24,422 bases of DNA from contig JAFZWC010000038.1 in NCBI GenBank assembly GCA_017617475.1, positions 1 through 24,422 of the forward strand. The letters run 5' to 3'. Both the position numbers and the translations under genes were made by a program. The stretch comes from Bacteroidales bacterium. GTDB lineage: Bacteria > Bacteroidota > Bacteroidia > Bacteroidales > UBA932. Below, piece by piece: positions 7,783-14,757 of the stretch. The notes below the pieces were generated by a model, which did not search any database, was not told where the DNA came from, and saw only the letters and a list, made by a program, of their open reading frames with translations. Position 1 is the stretch's first letter, and every line of letters starts with the position of its first letter.

Positions 7783-8492
7783 TTGCCATCATCGATTACG
7801 AAGCGGGCAACATCTGCTCCGTGCAGAATGCCCTGGAGCGCCTGGGAGCCCCGTATGAACTCACGGCCGACCCGGAGCGCATCCGGAAGGCCGACAAGGT
7901 CATCCTGCCCGGCGTGGGCAATGCGGCCCAGGCCATGGCCAGCCTCCGCGCCAGCGGCCTGGACAAGGTGATCCGGAGTCTCCGGCAGCCGGTCCTGGGC
8001 ATCTGCGTGGGCCTGCAGCTCCTGTGCCGGAGCTCGGAAGAGGGTCCTGTGGAATGCATGGGAATCTTTGATTCCAGGGTCCGGCGCTTTCCTAAGCCCC
8101 CGGCAGGAGATAACTCCTGCTCCGCTAAAAAGAGGGCCGATGCTACGCAATTATTGTCGGACAGAGATGACTTCTTCTTCGCTAAAAAGAAGGCCGATGC
8201 TCCGCAGAAGTCTTCTCTGTCCAACTACGAAGCCAAGGTCCCGCACATGGGCTGGAACAGCATCGGTAATCTGGAAAGCAAGCTGTTCAAAGACCTTCCG
8301 GGCGGTAGCTACGTGTATTTTGTGCACTCCTACTATCCGGAGCTTTGCCCGGACACCATTGCCACCTGCCGCCACGGAGACGTGCTGTTCAGCGCTGCCC
8401 TCCGCTGGGAGAACTTCTACGGCACACAGTTTCACCCGGAGAAGAGCGGTTCCGTGGGAGCCGCCATCCTCCAGAACTTCCTGGCGCTATGA
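7779..8492 (+). CDS. hisH: Imidazole glycerol phosphate synthase, glutaminase subunit, with an in-frame repeat insertion
   Basis: HisH is the class I glutamine amidotransferase that feeds ammonia to HisF. The catalytic triad is visible: Cys76 (GICVGLQLL), His219 and Glu221 (QFHPEKSG). The oxyanion-loop region PGVGN is near residue 45, and PHMGWN, a conserved HisH motif, is at 155-160. The protein is 237 residues against about 195-205 for the family. The excess is one block at about residues 107-148 (KPPAGDNSCSAKKRADAT... to ...QKSSLSNYEAK). It lies between FDSRVRRFP and VPHMGWN, where homologues have only a short loop. The DNA there consists of two tandem palindromic repeat units (8102-8222). 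All catalytic motifs remain in frame, so the enzyme is probably functional. Overlaps both neighbours by ATGA. Confidence 0.94.
   Translation: MIAIIDYEAGNICSVQNALERLGAPYELTADPERIRKADKVILPGVGNAAQAMASLRASGLDKVIRSLRQPVLGICVGLQLLCRSSEEGPVECMGIFDSRVRRFPKPPAGDNSCSAKKRADATQLLSDRDDFFFAKKKADAPQKSSLSNYEAKVPHMGWNSIGNLESKLFKDLPGGSYVYFVHSYYPELCPDTIATCRHGDVLFSAALRWENFYGTQFHPEKSGSVGAAILQNFLAL
8102..8222 (+). repeat. Two tandem palindromic repeat units inserted in frame in hisH
   Basis: Unit 1 is 8102-8158 (57 bases) and unit 2 is 8159-8212 (54 bases), followed by ten bases that complete an inverted repeat. A 30-base core (8120-8149 and 8177-8206, exactly 57 apart) matches at 27 of 30 positions, including GCTAAAAAGA and GGCCGATGCT. 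Unit 1 opens with a perfect 7-pair hairpin (GCAGGAG 8103-8109 with CTCCTGC 8114-8120). Unit 2 is bounded by 16-base arms (8159-8174 with 8207-8222) with one mismatch. The length is in frame, and A-rich tracts contrast with flanking GC-rich codons. This looks like a mobile or amplified small repeat, comparable in behaviour to in-frame palindromic elements of Rickettsia; no sequence relation to those is claimed. Confidence 0.82.
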
Positions 8493-9214
8493 TTCAGATA
8501 ATCCCTGCCATCGACCTCATGGACGGCCGGTGCGTCCGCCTCACCCGGGGCGACTACGGACAGAAGAAAATATATGACGGCGCCCCCGCAGAGCTGGCCA
8601 GGCAGTATGCCGACGCCGGAGTAAAGCGCATTCACCTGGTGGACCTGGACGGCGCCAAGGCCGGAGAGCCCCGCAACCTGAAGGTGCTGGAAGCCATAGC
8701 CTCCTCAGTGGACTGCGAGCTGGAATGGGGCGGCGGAATTGCCAATACAGAGGCCCTGGAGAGCGTTTTCAGAGCCGGAGCCACCCACGCCATAGCGGGC
8801 AGCGTAGCCGCCCTGAAGCCCGAACTCTTCCAGCAGTGGCTGGGCCAATACGGCGCCTCCATGATCCTGGGGGCCGATGTCCGCGACGGCCGCATTGCCG
8901 TCAAAGGCTGGCTGGAACAGGCGTCCGTAACCATCGAAGACCTGGTACGGCGCTTCCTGCCCCTGGGGCTGAAGGAATGCATTGTCACGGACATCTCCCG
9001 CGACGGTATGCTGGAGGGGCCCTCATCGGCCCTTTACGAACGCCTGCAAGGAGCCTTCCCGGAGCTTTCCTTCACGGTTTCCGGCGGCATCTCCACCATG
9101 GACGATATCCGTGCTCTGGATGCCATGGGCCTTAGGAAAGTAATTGTGGGAAAGGCCCTGTACGAAGAACGTATTACCCTGAAAGACATTGCCTTATGGT
9201 CGCAAAACGCATAA
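8489..9214 (+). CDS. hisA: ProFAR isomerase (phosphoribosylformimino-AICAR-phosphate isomerase)
   Basis: HisA performs the Amadori rearrangement of ProFAR to PRFAR on a (beta/alpha)8 barrel. The ATG at 8489 overlaps the hisH stop (ATGA), giving 241 residues that start MIQIIPAIDLMDGRCVRLTR. The first catalytic Asp is in PAIDLMDG and the second lies in ILGADVRDGR. The two half-barrel phosphate sites are seen as EWGGGIANTEALE and TVSGGISTMDDIRAL. The open frame extends upstream through hisH sequence, but that part has no HisA similarity. The last 19 bases overlap hisF. TrpF-like dual function (PriA) is not suggested by this context. Confidence 0.96.
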   Translation: MIQIIPAIDLMDGRCVRLTRGDYGQKKIYDGAPAELARQYADAGVKRIHLVDLDGAKAGEPRNLKVLEAIASSVDCELEWGGGIANTEALESVFRAGATHAIAGSVAALKPELFQQWLGQYGASMILGADVRDGRIAVKGWLEQASVTIEDLVRRFLPLGLKECIVTDISRDGMLEGPSSALYERLQGAFPELSFTVSGGISTMDDIRALDAMGLRKVIVGKALYEERITLKDIALWSQNA

Positions 9215-9951
9215 TCCCCTGCCTGGACGTCAAGGACGGCGTGGTAGTGAAAGGCATCAACTTCGAAGGCCTCCGCGAGGTGGGCGACGCCGTGGAAATG
9301 GGCGTGCAATATGCCCGCGACGGGGCCGATGAACTGGTGTACCTGGACATAAGCGCCACCCGGGAGGGCAGGAGCACCTTTGCAGAACTGGTGCGCCGTA
9401 TAGCCCGCGGCATCGACATTCCCTTCACGGTAGGAGGTGGCATAGGTTCGGTAGAGGACGCCGCCCGCCTGCTGGAAGCCGGGGCCGACAAGATCTCCAT
9501 CAACAGTTCCGCCCTGGCCGATCCTTCCCTCATCGGCCGCATTGCCCACCAGTACGGCAGTCAGTTCGTGGTGGTGGCCATAGATGCCAAATGCGTGGAG
9601 GGCCAGTGGATGTGCACCACGCACGGAGGCACCCGTTTTACGGACCGCGAGCTCTTCGAGTGGGCCCGGGAGGCCCAGGAGCGCGGTGCCGGTGAGATTC
9701 TTTTCACCTCCATGGACCACGACGGCACCCGGGCGGGCTACGCCTGCGAGGTATATGCCCGGCTGTCGCAGGAACTGTCCATCCCCGTCATCGCTTCCGG
9801 CGGCGCCGGCAGCGTGCAGGACATTGTGGACGTGCTCACGGTAGGCCGGGCCGACGCCGCCCTGGCCGCCAGCATCTTCCACTACAACCAGATTCCCATC
9901 CCCGCCCTCAAGCGGGCCCTTCAACAAGCGAATATCCCAGTAAGACTATGA
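9196..9951 (+). CDS. hisF: Imidazole glycerol phosphate synthase, cyclase subunit
   Basis: HisF condenses PRFAR with ammonia channelled from HisH, giving imidazole glycerol phosphate and AICAR. The 251-residue barrel starts MVAKRIIPCLDVKDGVVVKG; the catalytic residues Asp11 and Asp130 (VVVAIDAKCVEG) are both present. Phosphate-binding motifs are FTVGGGIGSVEDA and VIASGGAGSVQDI, and TSMDHDGTRAGY is the conserved C-terminal barrel segment. It overlaps hisA at its start and shares ATGA with hisIE. The neighbouring hisH with its insertion is its obligate partner, so the hisH repeat must leave the HisF interface usable. Confidence 0.97.
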   Translation: MVAKRIIPCLDVKDGVVVKGINFEGLREVGDAVEMGVQYARDGADELVYLDISATREGRSTFAELVRRIARGIDIPFTVGGGIGSVEDAARLLEAGADKISINSSALADPSLIGRIAHQYGSQFVVVAIDAKCVEGQWMCTTHGGTRFTDRELFEWAREAQERGAGEILFTSMDHDGTRAGYACEVYARLSQELSIPVIASGGAGSVQDIVDVLTVGRADAALAASIFHYNQIPIPALKRALQQANIPVRL

Positions 9952-10547
9952 CATTCAACGATTTTGACTTAAGCAAAAACGCCGGCGGACTGCTGCCGGT
10001 AATTGTCCAGGACGCCACCACCCTCAAGGTGCTCATGCTGGGCTATATGAACCGGGAAGCCTTTGAAAAGACCGTGGCCGAAGGGCTGGTGACCTTTTGG
10101 TCCCGCAGCCGGGAATGCCTCTGGACCAAGGGGGAGACCAGCGGGAACTATCTGCACGTAGTGGAACTGCTGAAGGACTGCGACTCCGACACGCTGCTGG
10201 TGCGGGCCCGGCCCGACGGCCCCACCTGCCACCGGGGAACCCCGTCCTGCTTCGACACGCCGGAGGACGAGGGATTTGTGCGGTCGCTATCGGCCCTGGT
10301 CAAAGACAGGCATGCCCGGATGCCGGAAGGCTCCTACACCACCCGGCTCCTCCTCAAGGGGCCCAAGGCCATAGGCAAAAAGGTGGTGGAAGAGGCCGGC
10401 GAGGCGGTGATTGAAGCCGTGGACGGCAACCGCGACCGCTTCATCTACGAGGCCTCCGACCTGGTGTACCACCTGCTGGTTTTGCTGGAGAGCATGGACG
10501 TCTCCCTGGCCGATCTGGAAAAAGAGCTTTCGTTCCGCCACAAATAG
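9948..10547 (+). CDS. hisI: Bifunctional phosphoribosyl-AMP cyclohydrolase / phosphoribosyl-ATP pyrophosphatase
   Basis: A 199-residue HisI-HisE fusion (hisIE) catalysing steps two and three of the pathway. The cyclohydrolase half (about 1-105) has FWSRSRECLWTKGETSGN, the metal site DCDSD and the zinc cysteines in CHRGTPSCF. The pyrophosphatase half (about 110-199) has the MazG-like helices GKKVVEEAGEAVIEA and EASDLVYHLLVLLE. It starts inside the hisF stop codon and is the last his gene; it ends in TAG only 20 bases before the dnaN promoter motif. No intrinsic terminator was found between them, so some his transcription may continue into dnaN. Confidence 0.96.
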   Translation: MTFNDFDLSKNAGGLLPVIVQDATTLKVLMLGYMNREAFEKTVAEGLVTFWSRSRECLWTKGETSGNYLHVVELLKDCDSDTLLVRARPDGPTCHRGTPSCFDTPEDEGFVRSLSALVKDRHARMPEGSYTTRLLLKGPKAIGKKVVEEAGEAVIEAVDGNRDRFIYEASDLVYHLLVLLESMDVSLADLEKELSFRHK

Positions 10548-10567
10548 GAAGTTTCTCAGAAAATGAT

Positions 10568-10575
10568 TATATTTG
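10568..10575 (+). promoter_or_regulatory. -7 promoter element of dnaN
   Basis: TATATTTG matches TAnnTTTG and lies 28 bases before the dnaN ATG. A good TTTG at the expected -33 position is not seen. It suggests that dnaN is transcribed independently of the attenuated his operon. Confidence 0.62.
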
Positions 10576-10603
10576 TGAGTTGAGATAATAAAGACAATTA
10601 GAT

Positions 10604-11725
10604 ATGAATCTGACCATTTCCAGCACCAATCTCCTGAAGGCCCTGATGGATGTTTCCAAGGCCATCCCGTCCAAGTCTCCGCTTCCCATCCTGGAGAACT
10701 TCCTCTTCGTACTCAAGGACGGCAAGTTGGAAATCACCGCCTCCGATTCCGAGCTCACCCTCCGCACCACCATCGAGGTGGACAGCGCCGAGGAAGAGGG
10801 CTCCGTGGCCGTTCCGGCCCGTCACATGACGGACCTCCTGAAGGAACTGCCGGACCAGCCCCTGCGCATCAAGACGGTGTCGGACGCCTCCTTCGAGTGC
10901 AGCTGGGCCAGCGGTAACTCCGTGCTCCCGTACTTCCCGGCCGACGATTACCCGGAAATCAAGACCACCGGAGACGACGCCCTCAAGGTCACCTTCCCGG
11001 CCGAGAGCCTGGTAGACGGCATCCAGAGCACCATCTACGCCACGGCCGACGACGAGATCCGTCCTGCCATGAACGGTATCTTCTTCGACATTGACCTGGC
11101 CAGCACCACGCTGGTAGCCTCAGATTCGCACAAGCTCATCTGCTACACCACCAAGGATGTGAAGGCCGCAGAGAAGGCTTCCTTCATCCTGCACAAGAAG
11201 CCGGCCGGCGTGCTGCGCTCCATCATCGGCAAGGATATTGAGAACGTGGAGATTGCCTTCGACAGCTCCACCGCCCAGTTCACCTTCGGCAGCACCACCA
11301 TGGTGTGCCGTCTGGTGGTGGGCAAGTATCCCAAGTACCGGGATGTCATCCCCATGAACAACTCCAACGTGCTCCAGATAGACCGTCAGCTTCTCCTGAA
11401 CACCGTGAAGCGTGTGGCCGTGTGCGCCAACAAGGCCTCCAACCACATCAAGTTCACCCTCAAGGAAGGCCAGCTGGAAATCAGCGCCCAGGATCTGGGC
11501 TTCGCCCTGGCCGCCTATGAGAAGATCAACTGCAACTACGCAGGAGACGAGCTCACCATAGGCTTCAAGAGCACTTTCCTCACGGAGATATTGGCCAACA
11601 TGGGCTGCAACGGCCTGGTCATCAAGTTTGCCGATGCCCGCCGCGCCGCGCTCATTCTCCCGGCCGAAGAAGAAGCCGAGGCCGAGAAGGTCTGCGGCAT
11701 CTTAATGCCAATCATGATCCAATAA
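10604..11725 (+). CDS. dnaN: DNA polymerase III beta subunit (sliding clamp)
   Basis: This 373-residue protein forms the dimeric ring that tethers DNA polymerase III to DNA. It begins MNLTISSTNLLKALMDVSKA and shows the three repeated clamp domains. Typical segments are KSPLPILENFLFVLKDGKLE, VPARHMTDLLKELPDQPL, DDEIRPAMNGIFFDID, VASDSHKLICYTTKDV and, near the C-terminus, GFKSTFLTEILANM; the C-terminal tail ends CGILMPIMIQ (consensus is LMPM.L). The size matches Bacteroidota DnaN. It stands apart from dnaA and is followed after 4 bases by a 3'-5' exonuclease gene, a plausible two-gene replication unit. Confidence 0.97.
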   Translation: MNLTISSTNLLKALMDVSKAIPSKSPLPILENFLFVLKDGKLEITASDSELTLRTTIEVDSAEEEGSVAVPARHMTDLLKELPDQPLRIKTVSDASFECSWASGNSVLPYFPADDYPEIKTTGDDALKVTFPAESLVDGIQSTIYATADDEIRPAMNGIFFDIDLASTTLVASDSHKLICYTTKDVKAAEKASFILHKKPAGVLRSIIGKDIENVEIAFDSSTAQFTFGSTTMVCRLVVGKYPKYRDVIPMNNSNVLQIDRQLLLNTVKRVAVCANKASNHIKFTLKEGQLEISAQDLGFALAAYEKINCNYAGDELTIGFKSTFLTEILANMGCNGLVIKFADARRAALILPAEEEAEAEKVCGILMPIMIQ

Positions 11726-11729
11726 CAAT

Positions 11730-12623
11730 ATGGACCTTAATCTTCAACGCCCCTTGCTCTTCTTCGACATCGAGAGCACGGGGCTTAATATTGCCACCGA
11801 CTGCATTTGTGAGCTAAGTTTTGTGAAGGCGCTGCCCGGAGGGGAGACGCGTATCAAGACGTGGCGGTTCAAGCCGTGGGACTATGTGGCCCAGCGGCAG
11901 TATCCCATCCACCCGCAGGCATCGGCCGTGAACGGGATCAAGGACGAGGACCTGAAGGACTGCCCGCGCTTCTGCGAATGCGTGGACGAGGTCCTGTCCT
12001 GGCTGGAAGACGCCGACCTGGCGGGTTTCAACAGCGCCAAGTTCGACCTTCCCATGCTGGCCGAAGAGATTGAGCGCGTGCGCCTGTACATGCACAAAGA
12101 CATAGACATTGACCTCCATGCCAAGCTCATGGTGGACGTGCAGAACATCTACCATTATATGGAACCGCGCAACCTGAAGGCCGCCTACCGCTTCTATTGC
12201 GGCGGCGAGGACTTCGAGAACGCCCACTCCGCCGAGGCCGATACGGTGGCCACCTACGAGGTGCTCAAAGGCCAACTGGACATGTATCCGGACAAACTGA
12301 AGAACGACGTGGGCTTCCTGGCCACCGTGGCGGGCCGTCCCCGCACCGTGGACTATGCTGGCCGCCTGGTCCTCAACGACGCCGGCGAGGCTGTGGTGAG
12401 CTTCGGCAAGCACAAGGGCAAGACCGCCCGCGAGGTGTGGAACACCGAGCCTTCCTACTTTGCCTGGATCGAGGGCGGAGACTTCACCCTGGACACCAAA
12501 CGCCAGTTCGCCCGCCTCAAGAACCAGTTCCAGAAGGAGCGCAAGGAGGCCCTCAACCGCCCCGCCACCACCGACGAGCTCCAGGGCCTGAAGGATAAGT
12601 TTTCAACGGGGAAACTCTTCTAA
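11730..12623 (+). CDS. DnaQ-family 3'-5' exonuclease with C-terminal FGKHKGK domain
   Basis: A 297-residue DEDDh exonuclease. Exo I is FFDIESTGLN (Asp13, Glu15), Exo II is DLAGFNSAKFDLPML, and Exo III is HSAEADTVATYEV with the His-x-Ala-x-x-Asp pattern. After the nuclease domain (about 1-185) comes a second conserved segment, VVSFGKHKGKTAREV and PSYFAWIEGGDF (about 225-255). This resembles the small C-terminal module of exonuclease X-like proteins. It may be the proofreading (epsilon-like) subunit or a repair exonuclease; being 4 bases downstream of dnaN favours a role with the replicase, but this is inference. All catalytic acids are intact. Confidence 0.9.
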   Translation: MDLNLQRPLLFFDIESTGLNIATDCICELSFVKALPGGETRIKTWRFKPWDYVAQRQYPIHPQASAVNGIKDEDLKDCPRFCECVDEVLSWLEDADLAGFNSAKFDLPMLAEEIERVRLYMHKDIDIDLHAKLMVDVQNIYHYMEPRNLKAAYRFYCGGEDFENAHSAEADTVATYEVLKGQLDMYPDKLKNDVGFLATVAGRPRTVDYAGRLVLNDAGEAVVSFGKHKGKTAREVWNTEPSYFAWIEGGDFTLDTKRQFARLKNQFQKERKEALNRPATTDELQGLKDKFSTGKLF

Positions 12624-12647
12624 TAGTTTCACAATTAACCATCTCTA

Positions 12648-12694
12648 GCTTCGGAGCGAAGCGACCCAGGGGGGTTGGGGGATTAGTCCCCCAA
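12648..12694 (+). repeat. Intergenic palindromic repeat, possible terminator after the exonuclease gene
   Basis: Two adjoining hairpins are visible: GCTTCG 12648-12653 with CGAAGC 12657-12662 (loop GAG), and TTGGGGGA 12675-12682 with TCCCCCAA 12687-12694 (loop TTAG). The 13-base string GGAGCGAAGCGAC at 12653-12665 recurs exactly at 22979-22991. No long T-run follows, so termination is only possible. The remainder of 12624-12712 holds nothing else recognisable. Confidence 0.65.
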
Positions 12695-12712
12695 TTAATC
12701 GAAGATTTTTTG

Positions 12713-12720
12713 TACCTTTG
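12713..12720 (+). promoter_or_regulatory. -7 promoter element of the cobalamin-uptake operon
   Basis: TACCTTTG matches TAnnTTTG. The transcription start expected about 7 bases downstream would be 12727, exactly where the first stem of the cobalamin riboswitch begins, which supports both calls. No convincing -33 TTTG is present at the expected spacing. Confidence 0.72.
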
Positions 12721-12726
12721 TCCCTG

Positions 12727-12924
12727 GACAAAGGTGTGTATTCTTCGTGCCGAAGATACCTTAAAAGGGAAGCCGGTGAAAGTCCGGAACTGTGCCCGCA
12801 GCTGTGAACTCCTTAACGGTCCGGCAGTATATGTCATTGAAAGAGATTCTTCACTTCGTTCAGAATGACAGGAACCCTTTCGAGAAGGCGCCGCGCCGGG
12901 AGCAGTCAGAAGACCTGCCTTGTC
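12727..12924 (+). ncRNA. Cobalamin (vitamin B12) riboswitch
   Basis: The conserved core is readable: AAGGGAAGCCGGTGAAAGTC at 12765-12784, then CCGGAACTGTGCCCGCAGCT (consensus CCGG..CTG.CCCGCAACTGT). Further on come GGCAGTAT at 12823-12830 and GCAGTCAGAAGACCTGCC at 12902-12919, the B12-box end (consensus AGTCAGGAGACCTGCC). The closing stem pairs GACAAAGG 12727-12734 with CCTTGTC 12918-12924. It precedes a BtuB-like receptor gene by 48 bases; with no T-run terminator in that gap, control is likely at translation. A 39-base dispersed repeat occupies its variable part (12832-12870). Confidence 0.93.
12832..12870. repeat. Dispersed TGTCATT...AATGACA repeat inside the riboswitch
   Basis: The 39-base segment has 7-base inverted ends (TGTCATT 12832-12838, AATGACA 12864-12870) and a CACTTCGTTCAGAATGACA right half. 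Read on the minus strand it begins TGTCATTCTGAACGAAGTG, which I recognise as a widespread dispersed bacterial repeat type; that identification is from memory. It falls in the variable region of the cobalamin riboswitch between GGCAGTAT and the final B12-box helix, where extra hairpins are tolerated. Confidence 0.7.
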
Positions 12925-12972
12925 AAGTTTAACGTAGGGGCTCGGGGACAAGCTTCGGTATAAACGCAACCT

Positions 12973-14757
12973 ATGCTTTTTTCATTTTTGACGGCTGCCT
13001 TTCTTATGGCAGCCCAGCCTGACACCCTCCAGGCAGTGACCGTGGTAGCAGACCGCGGCGTGGTGGTATCCCGTACCGATACCGTAAAACTCAATTCTAC
13101 CCTTAACGTCGCCTCCACCCTTCAAACCCTTCCGGGCCTTTATGTGGGTGATTACGGCGGGTATTCCGGTCTTAAGAGCGCCAGCCTCCGCGGCTTTGGC
13201 AGCGCCCACACGGCCATCTACGTAGACGGCGTGCGTGTTGGAAACGTTCAGTCCGGCCAGGCCGACCTGGGCAACCTGGACCTCGCTTCCCTCGGCTCCA
13301 TTGTGGCAGACTATGCCCAGAACAGCCTCTCCTTCATTACCGCCCGTCCCGTATTCCATAACGGTCCCGTTACGGGCACCGTAAGCCTTCAGGGCGGCTC
13401 TTTCGGCACTTGGAAGCCTTACGGAAACGTCGCTTTCCGTCTCTCCCCCAAGGCGAGCCTCAGTACCCACGTGGGCGGACTCATTACCAAGGGCGCATTC
13501 CCGCTTTCCGACGGCACCCTCTGGGACAACAACGATATGAAGCAGATTCAGGCCGGGGCCGATCTCTTTGGCCTTCTGAACGGCGGCGACTATCACGCCA
13601 AGGTTTCCTACAACGGTGCCGACCGCGGAACGCCCGGTTCCCTTTCCTGGCCCTCTACCGACCGCCAGAAAGACAGGAACCTGGCCGTCCAGGGCCTTCT
13701 TCGCAAATCTTTCAGCCCGCTTTATACCCTTAACATCAGCGCCAAGGGCGCCTATGACGACCTCCAGTACCTGAGCGAATGGGGCGACAGCCGCTACCAG
13801 CAGACCGAGCTGCAGCTCAACTCCTCCCACAAGTTCCAGCTCAAAGAATGGTGGGCCGTTTCCGTGGCCGCCGACCTGGCCTGGGACAAGGTGGTATCCG
13901 AACTCTATACCGACTCCCGCCTGAGCACCGTGGTGGCTCTGGCTTCCGCCTTCCGTTTTGACCGTTTCAAGGCCGATGTAGCCTTGGAATATGCCGGAGT
14001 GTTCGACAACGGCCTCACCACCTGGAACAGCCTCTCCCCTTCGGCCGACCTCCGCTTCACCTTGGTGGAAGGTCTGGACGTAGTGGCCTTCGGCCGTCGT
14101 GCCTACCGCACGCCTACTTTCAATGAGCTGTACTATCCCGGTTACGGCAACCCGGACCTCAAGCCCGAGGACGCCTGGCTCACCGACCTGGGCATCGACT
14201 TTGCCCGTCCCATGGGTGCCTGGACCCTCCAGCTGCGGGCCGACGGTTACTATAACTTCCTGAGCAACAAGATTATATCGGCCCCTTCTCCGGATGACGC
14301 CTGGTTATGGCTGCCTTACAATGTGGGTAAGGTACAGGCCATGGGTACCGACCTCCTGGCCGGCGCCAAGTATGCCGCCGGCGACTGGAAAGCCGGCGTG
14401 AGCGCCCGCTACGGCTGGCAGAAAGCCCTGGACAAGACCCCGGACAGCGCAACCTACGACCAGCAGATTCCCTATGTGGCCCGTCATACCCTGGTTCTGA
14501 GCGGCGATGTGGACTGGAAGGGTTTGTACTTGAATGCCGTTTATAACCTCCGTGCCGGACGCAGGGACGGTAGTGGCGAACTTCCCAACTGGAACACGCT
14601 GGATCTTACCCTTGGCAAATCCTTCTGCCTGGGCAAAGCCGGTGTCATCGGCCTCAAGGTGAGCGCCCTCAACCTGCTGGGCCATCATTATGAGGTAATC
14701 CGTGATTATCCCATGCCCGGACGCAGCTTCATGGGTGGAATCGAATATAAATTCTAG
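12973..14757 (+). CDS. btuB: TonB-dependent outer-membrane receptor, BtuB-like (cobalamin)
   Basis: A 594-residue outer-membrane barrel with plug. The signal peptide is short (MLFSFLTAAFLMAA, cleavage near QPDTLQ). The plug domain has NVASTLQTLPGLYVGDYG, SLRGFGSAHTAIYVDGVRVG and QADLGNLDLASLGSI. The barrel includes AYRTPTFNELYYPGYGNPDL followed by KPEDAWLTDLGIDF, typical of BtuB/siderophore receptors. The C-terminus ends GGIEYKF with the terminal Phe expected for outer-membrane insertion. Length is close to E. coli BtuB (about 614). The cobalamin riboswitch immediately upstream makes cobamide uptake the likely role; TonB/ExbBD would be encoded elsewhere. Its TAG stop is directly followed by the next gene's ATG in the same frame. 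Confidence 0.92.
   Translation: MLFSFLTAAFLMAAQPDTLQAVTVVADRGVVVSRTDTVKLNSTLNVASTLQTLPGLYVGDYGGYSGLKSASLRGFGSAHTAIYVDGVRVGNVQSGQADLGNLDLASLGSIVADYAQNSLSFITARPVFHNGPVTGTVSLQGGSFGTWKPYGNVAFRLSPKASLSTHVGGLITKGAFPLSDGTLWDNNDMKQIQAGADLFGLLNGGDYHAKVSYNGADRGTPGSLSWPSTDRQKDRNLAVQGLLRKSFSPLYTLNISAKGAYDDLQYLSEWGDSRYQQTELQLNSSHKFQLKEWWAVSVAADLAWDKVVSELYTDSRLSTVVALASAFRFDRFKADVALEYAGVFDNGLTTWNSLSPSADLRFTLVEGLDVVAFGRRAYRTPTFNELYYPGYGNPDLKPEDAWLTDLGIDFARPMGAWTLQLRADGYYNFLSNKIISAPSPDDAWLWLPYNVGKVQAMGTDLLAGAKYAAGDWKAGVSARYGWQKALDKTPDSATYDQQIPYVARHTLVLSGDVDWKGLYLNAVYNLRAGRRDGSGELPNWNTLDLTLGKSFCLGKAGVIGLKVSALNLLGHHYEVIRDYPMPGRSFMGGIEYKF

Noticed and set aside
8102..8222. CRISPR array (two repeats of about 30 bases, 57 apart)
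   Set aside because: Only two imperfect copies, inside a coding frame, with palindromic arms and no cas genes; a repeat-element insertion explains it better.
8345..8488. Longer N-terminus for hisA
   Set aside because: The extra codons are hisH sequence in another frame; MIQIIPAIDLMDG is the normal HisA start.
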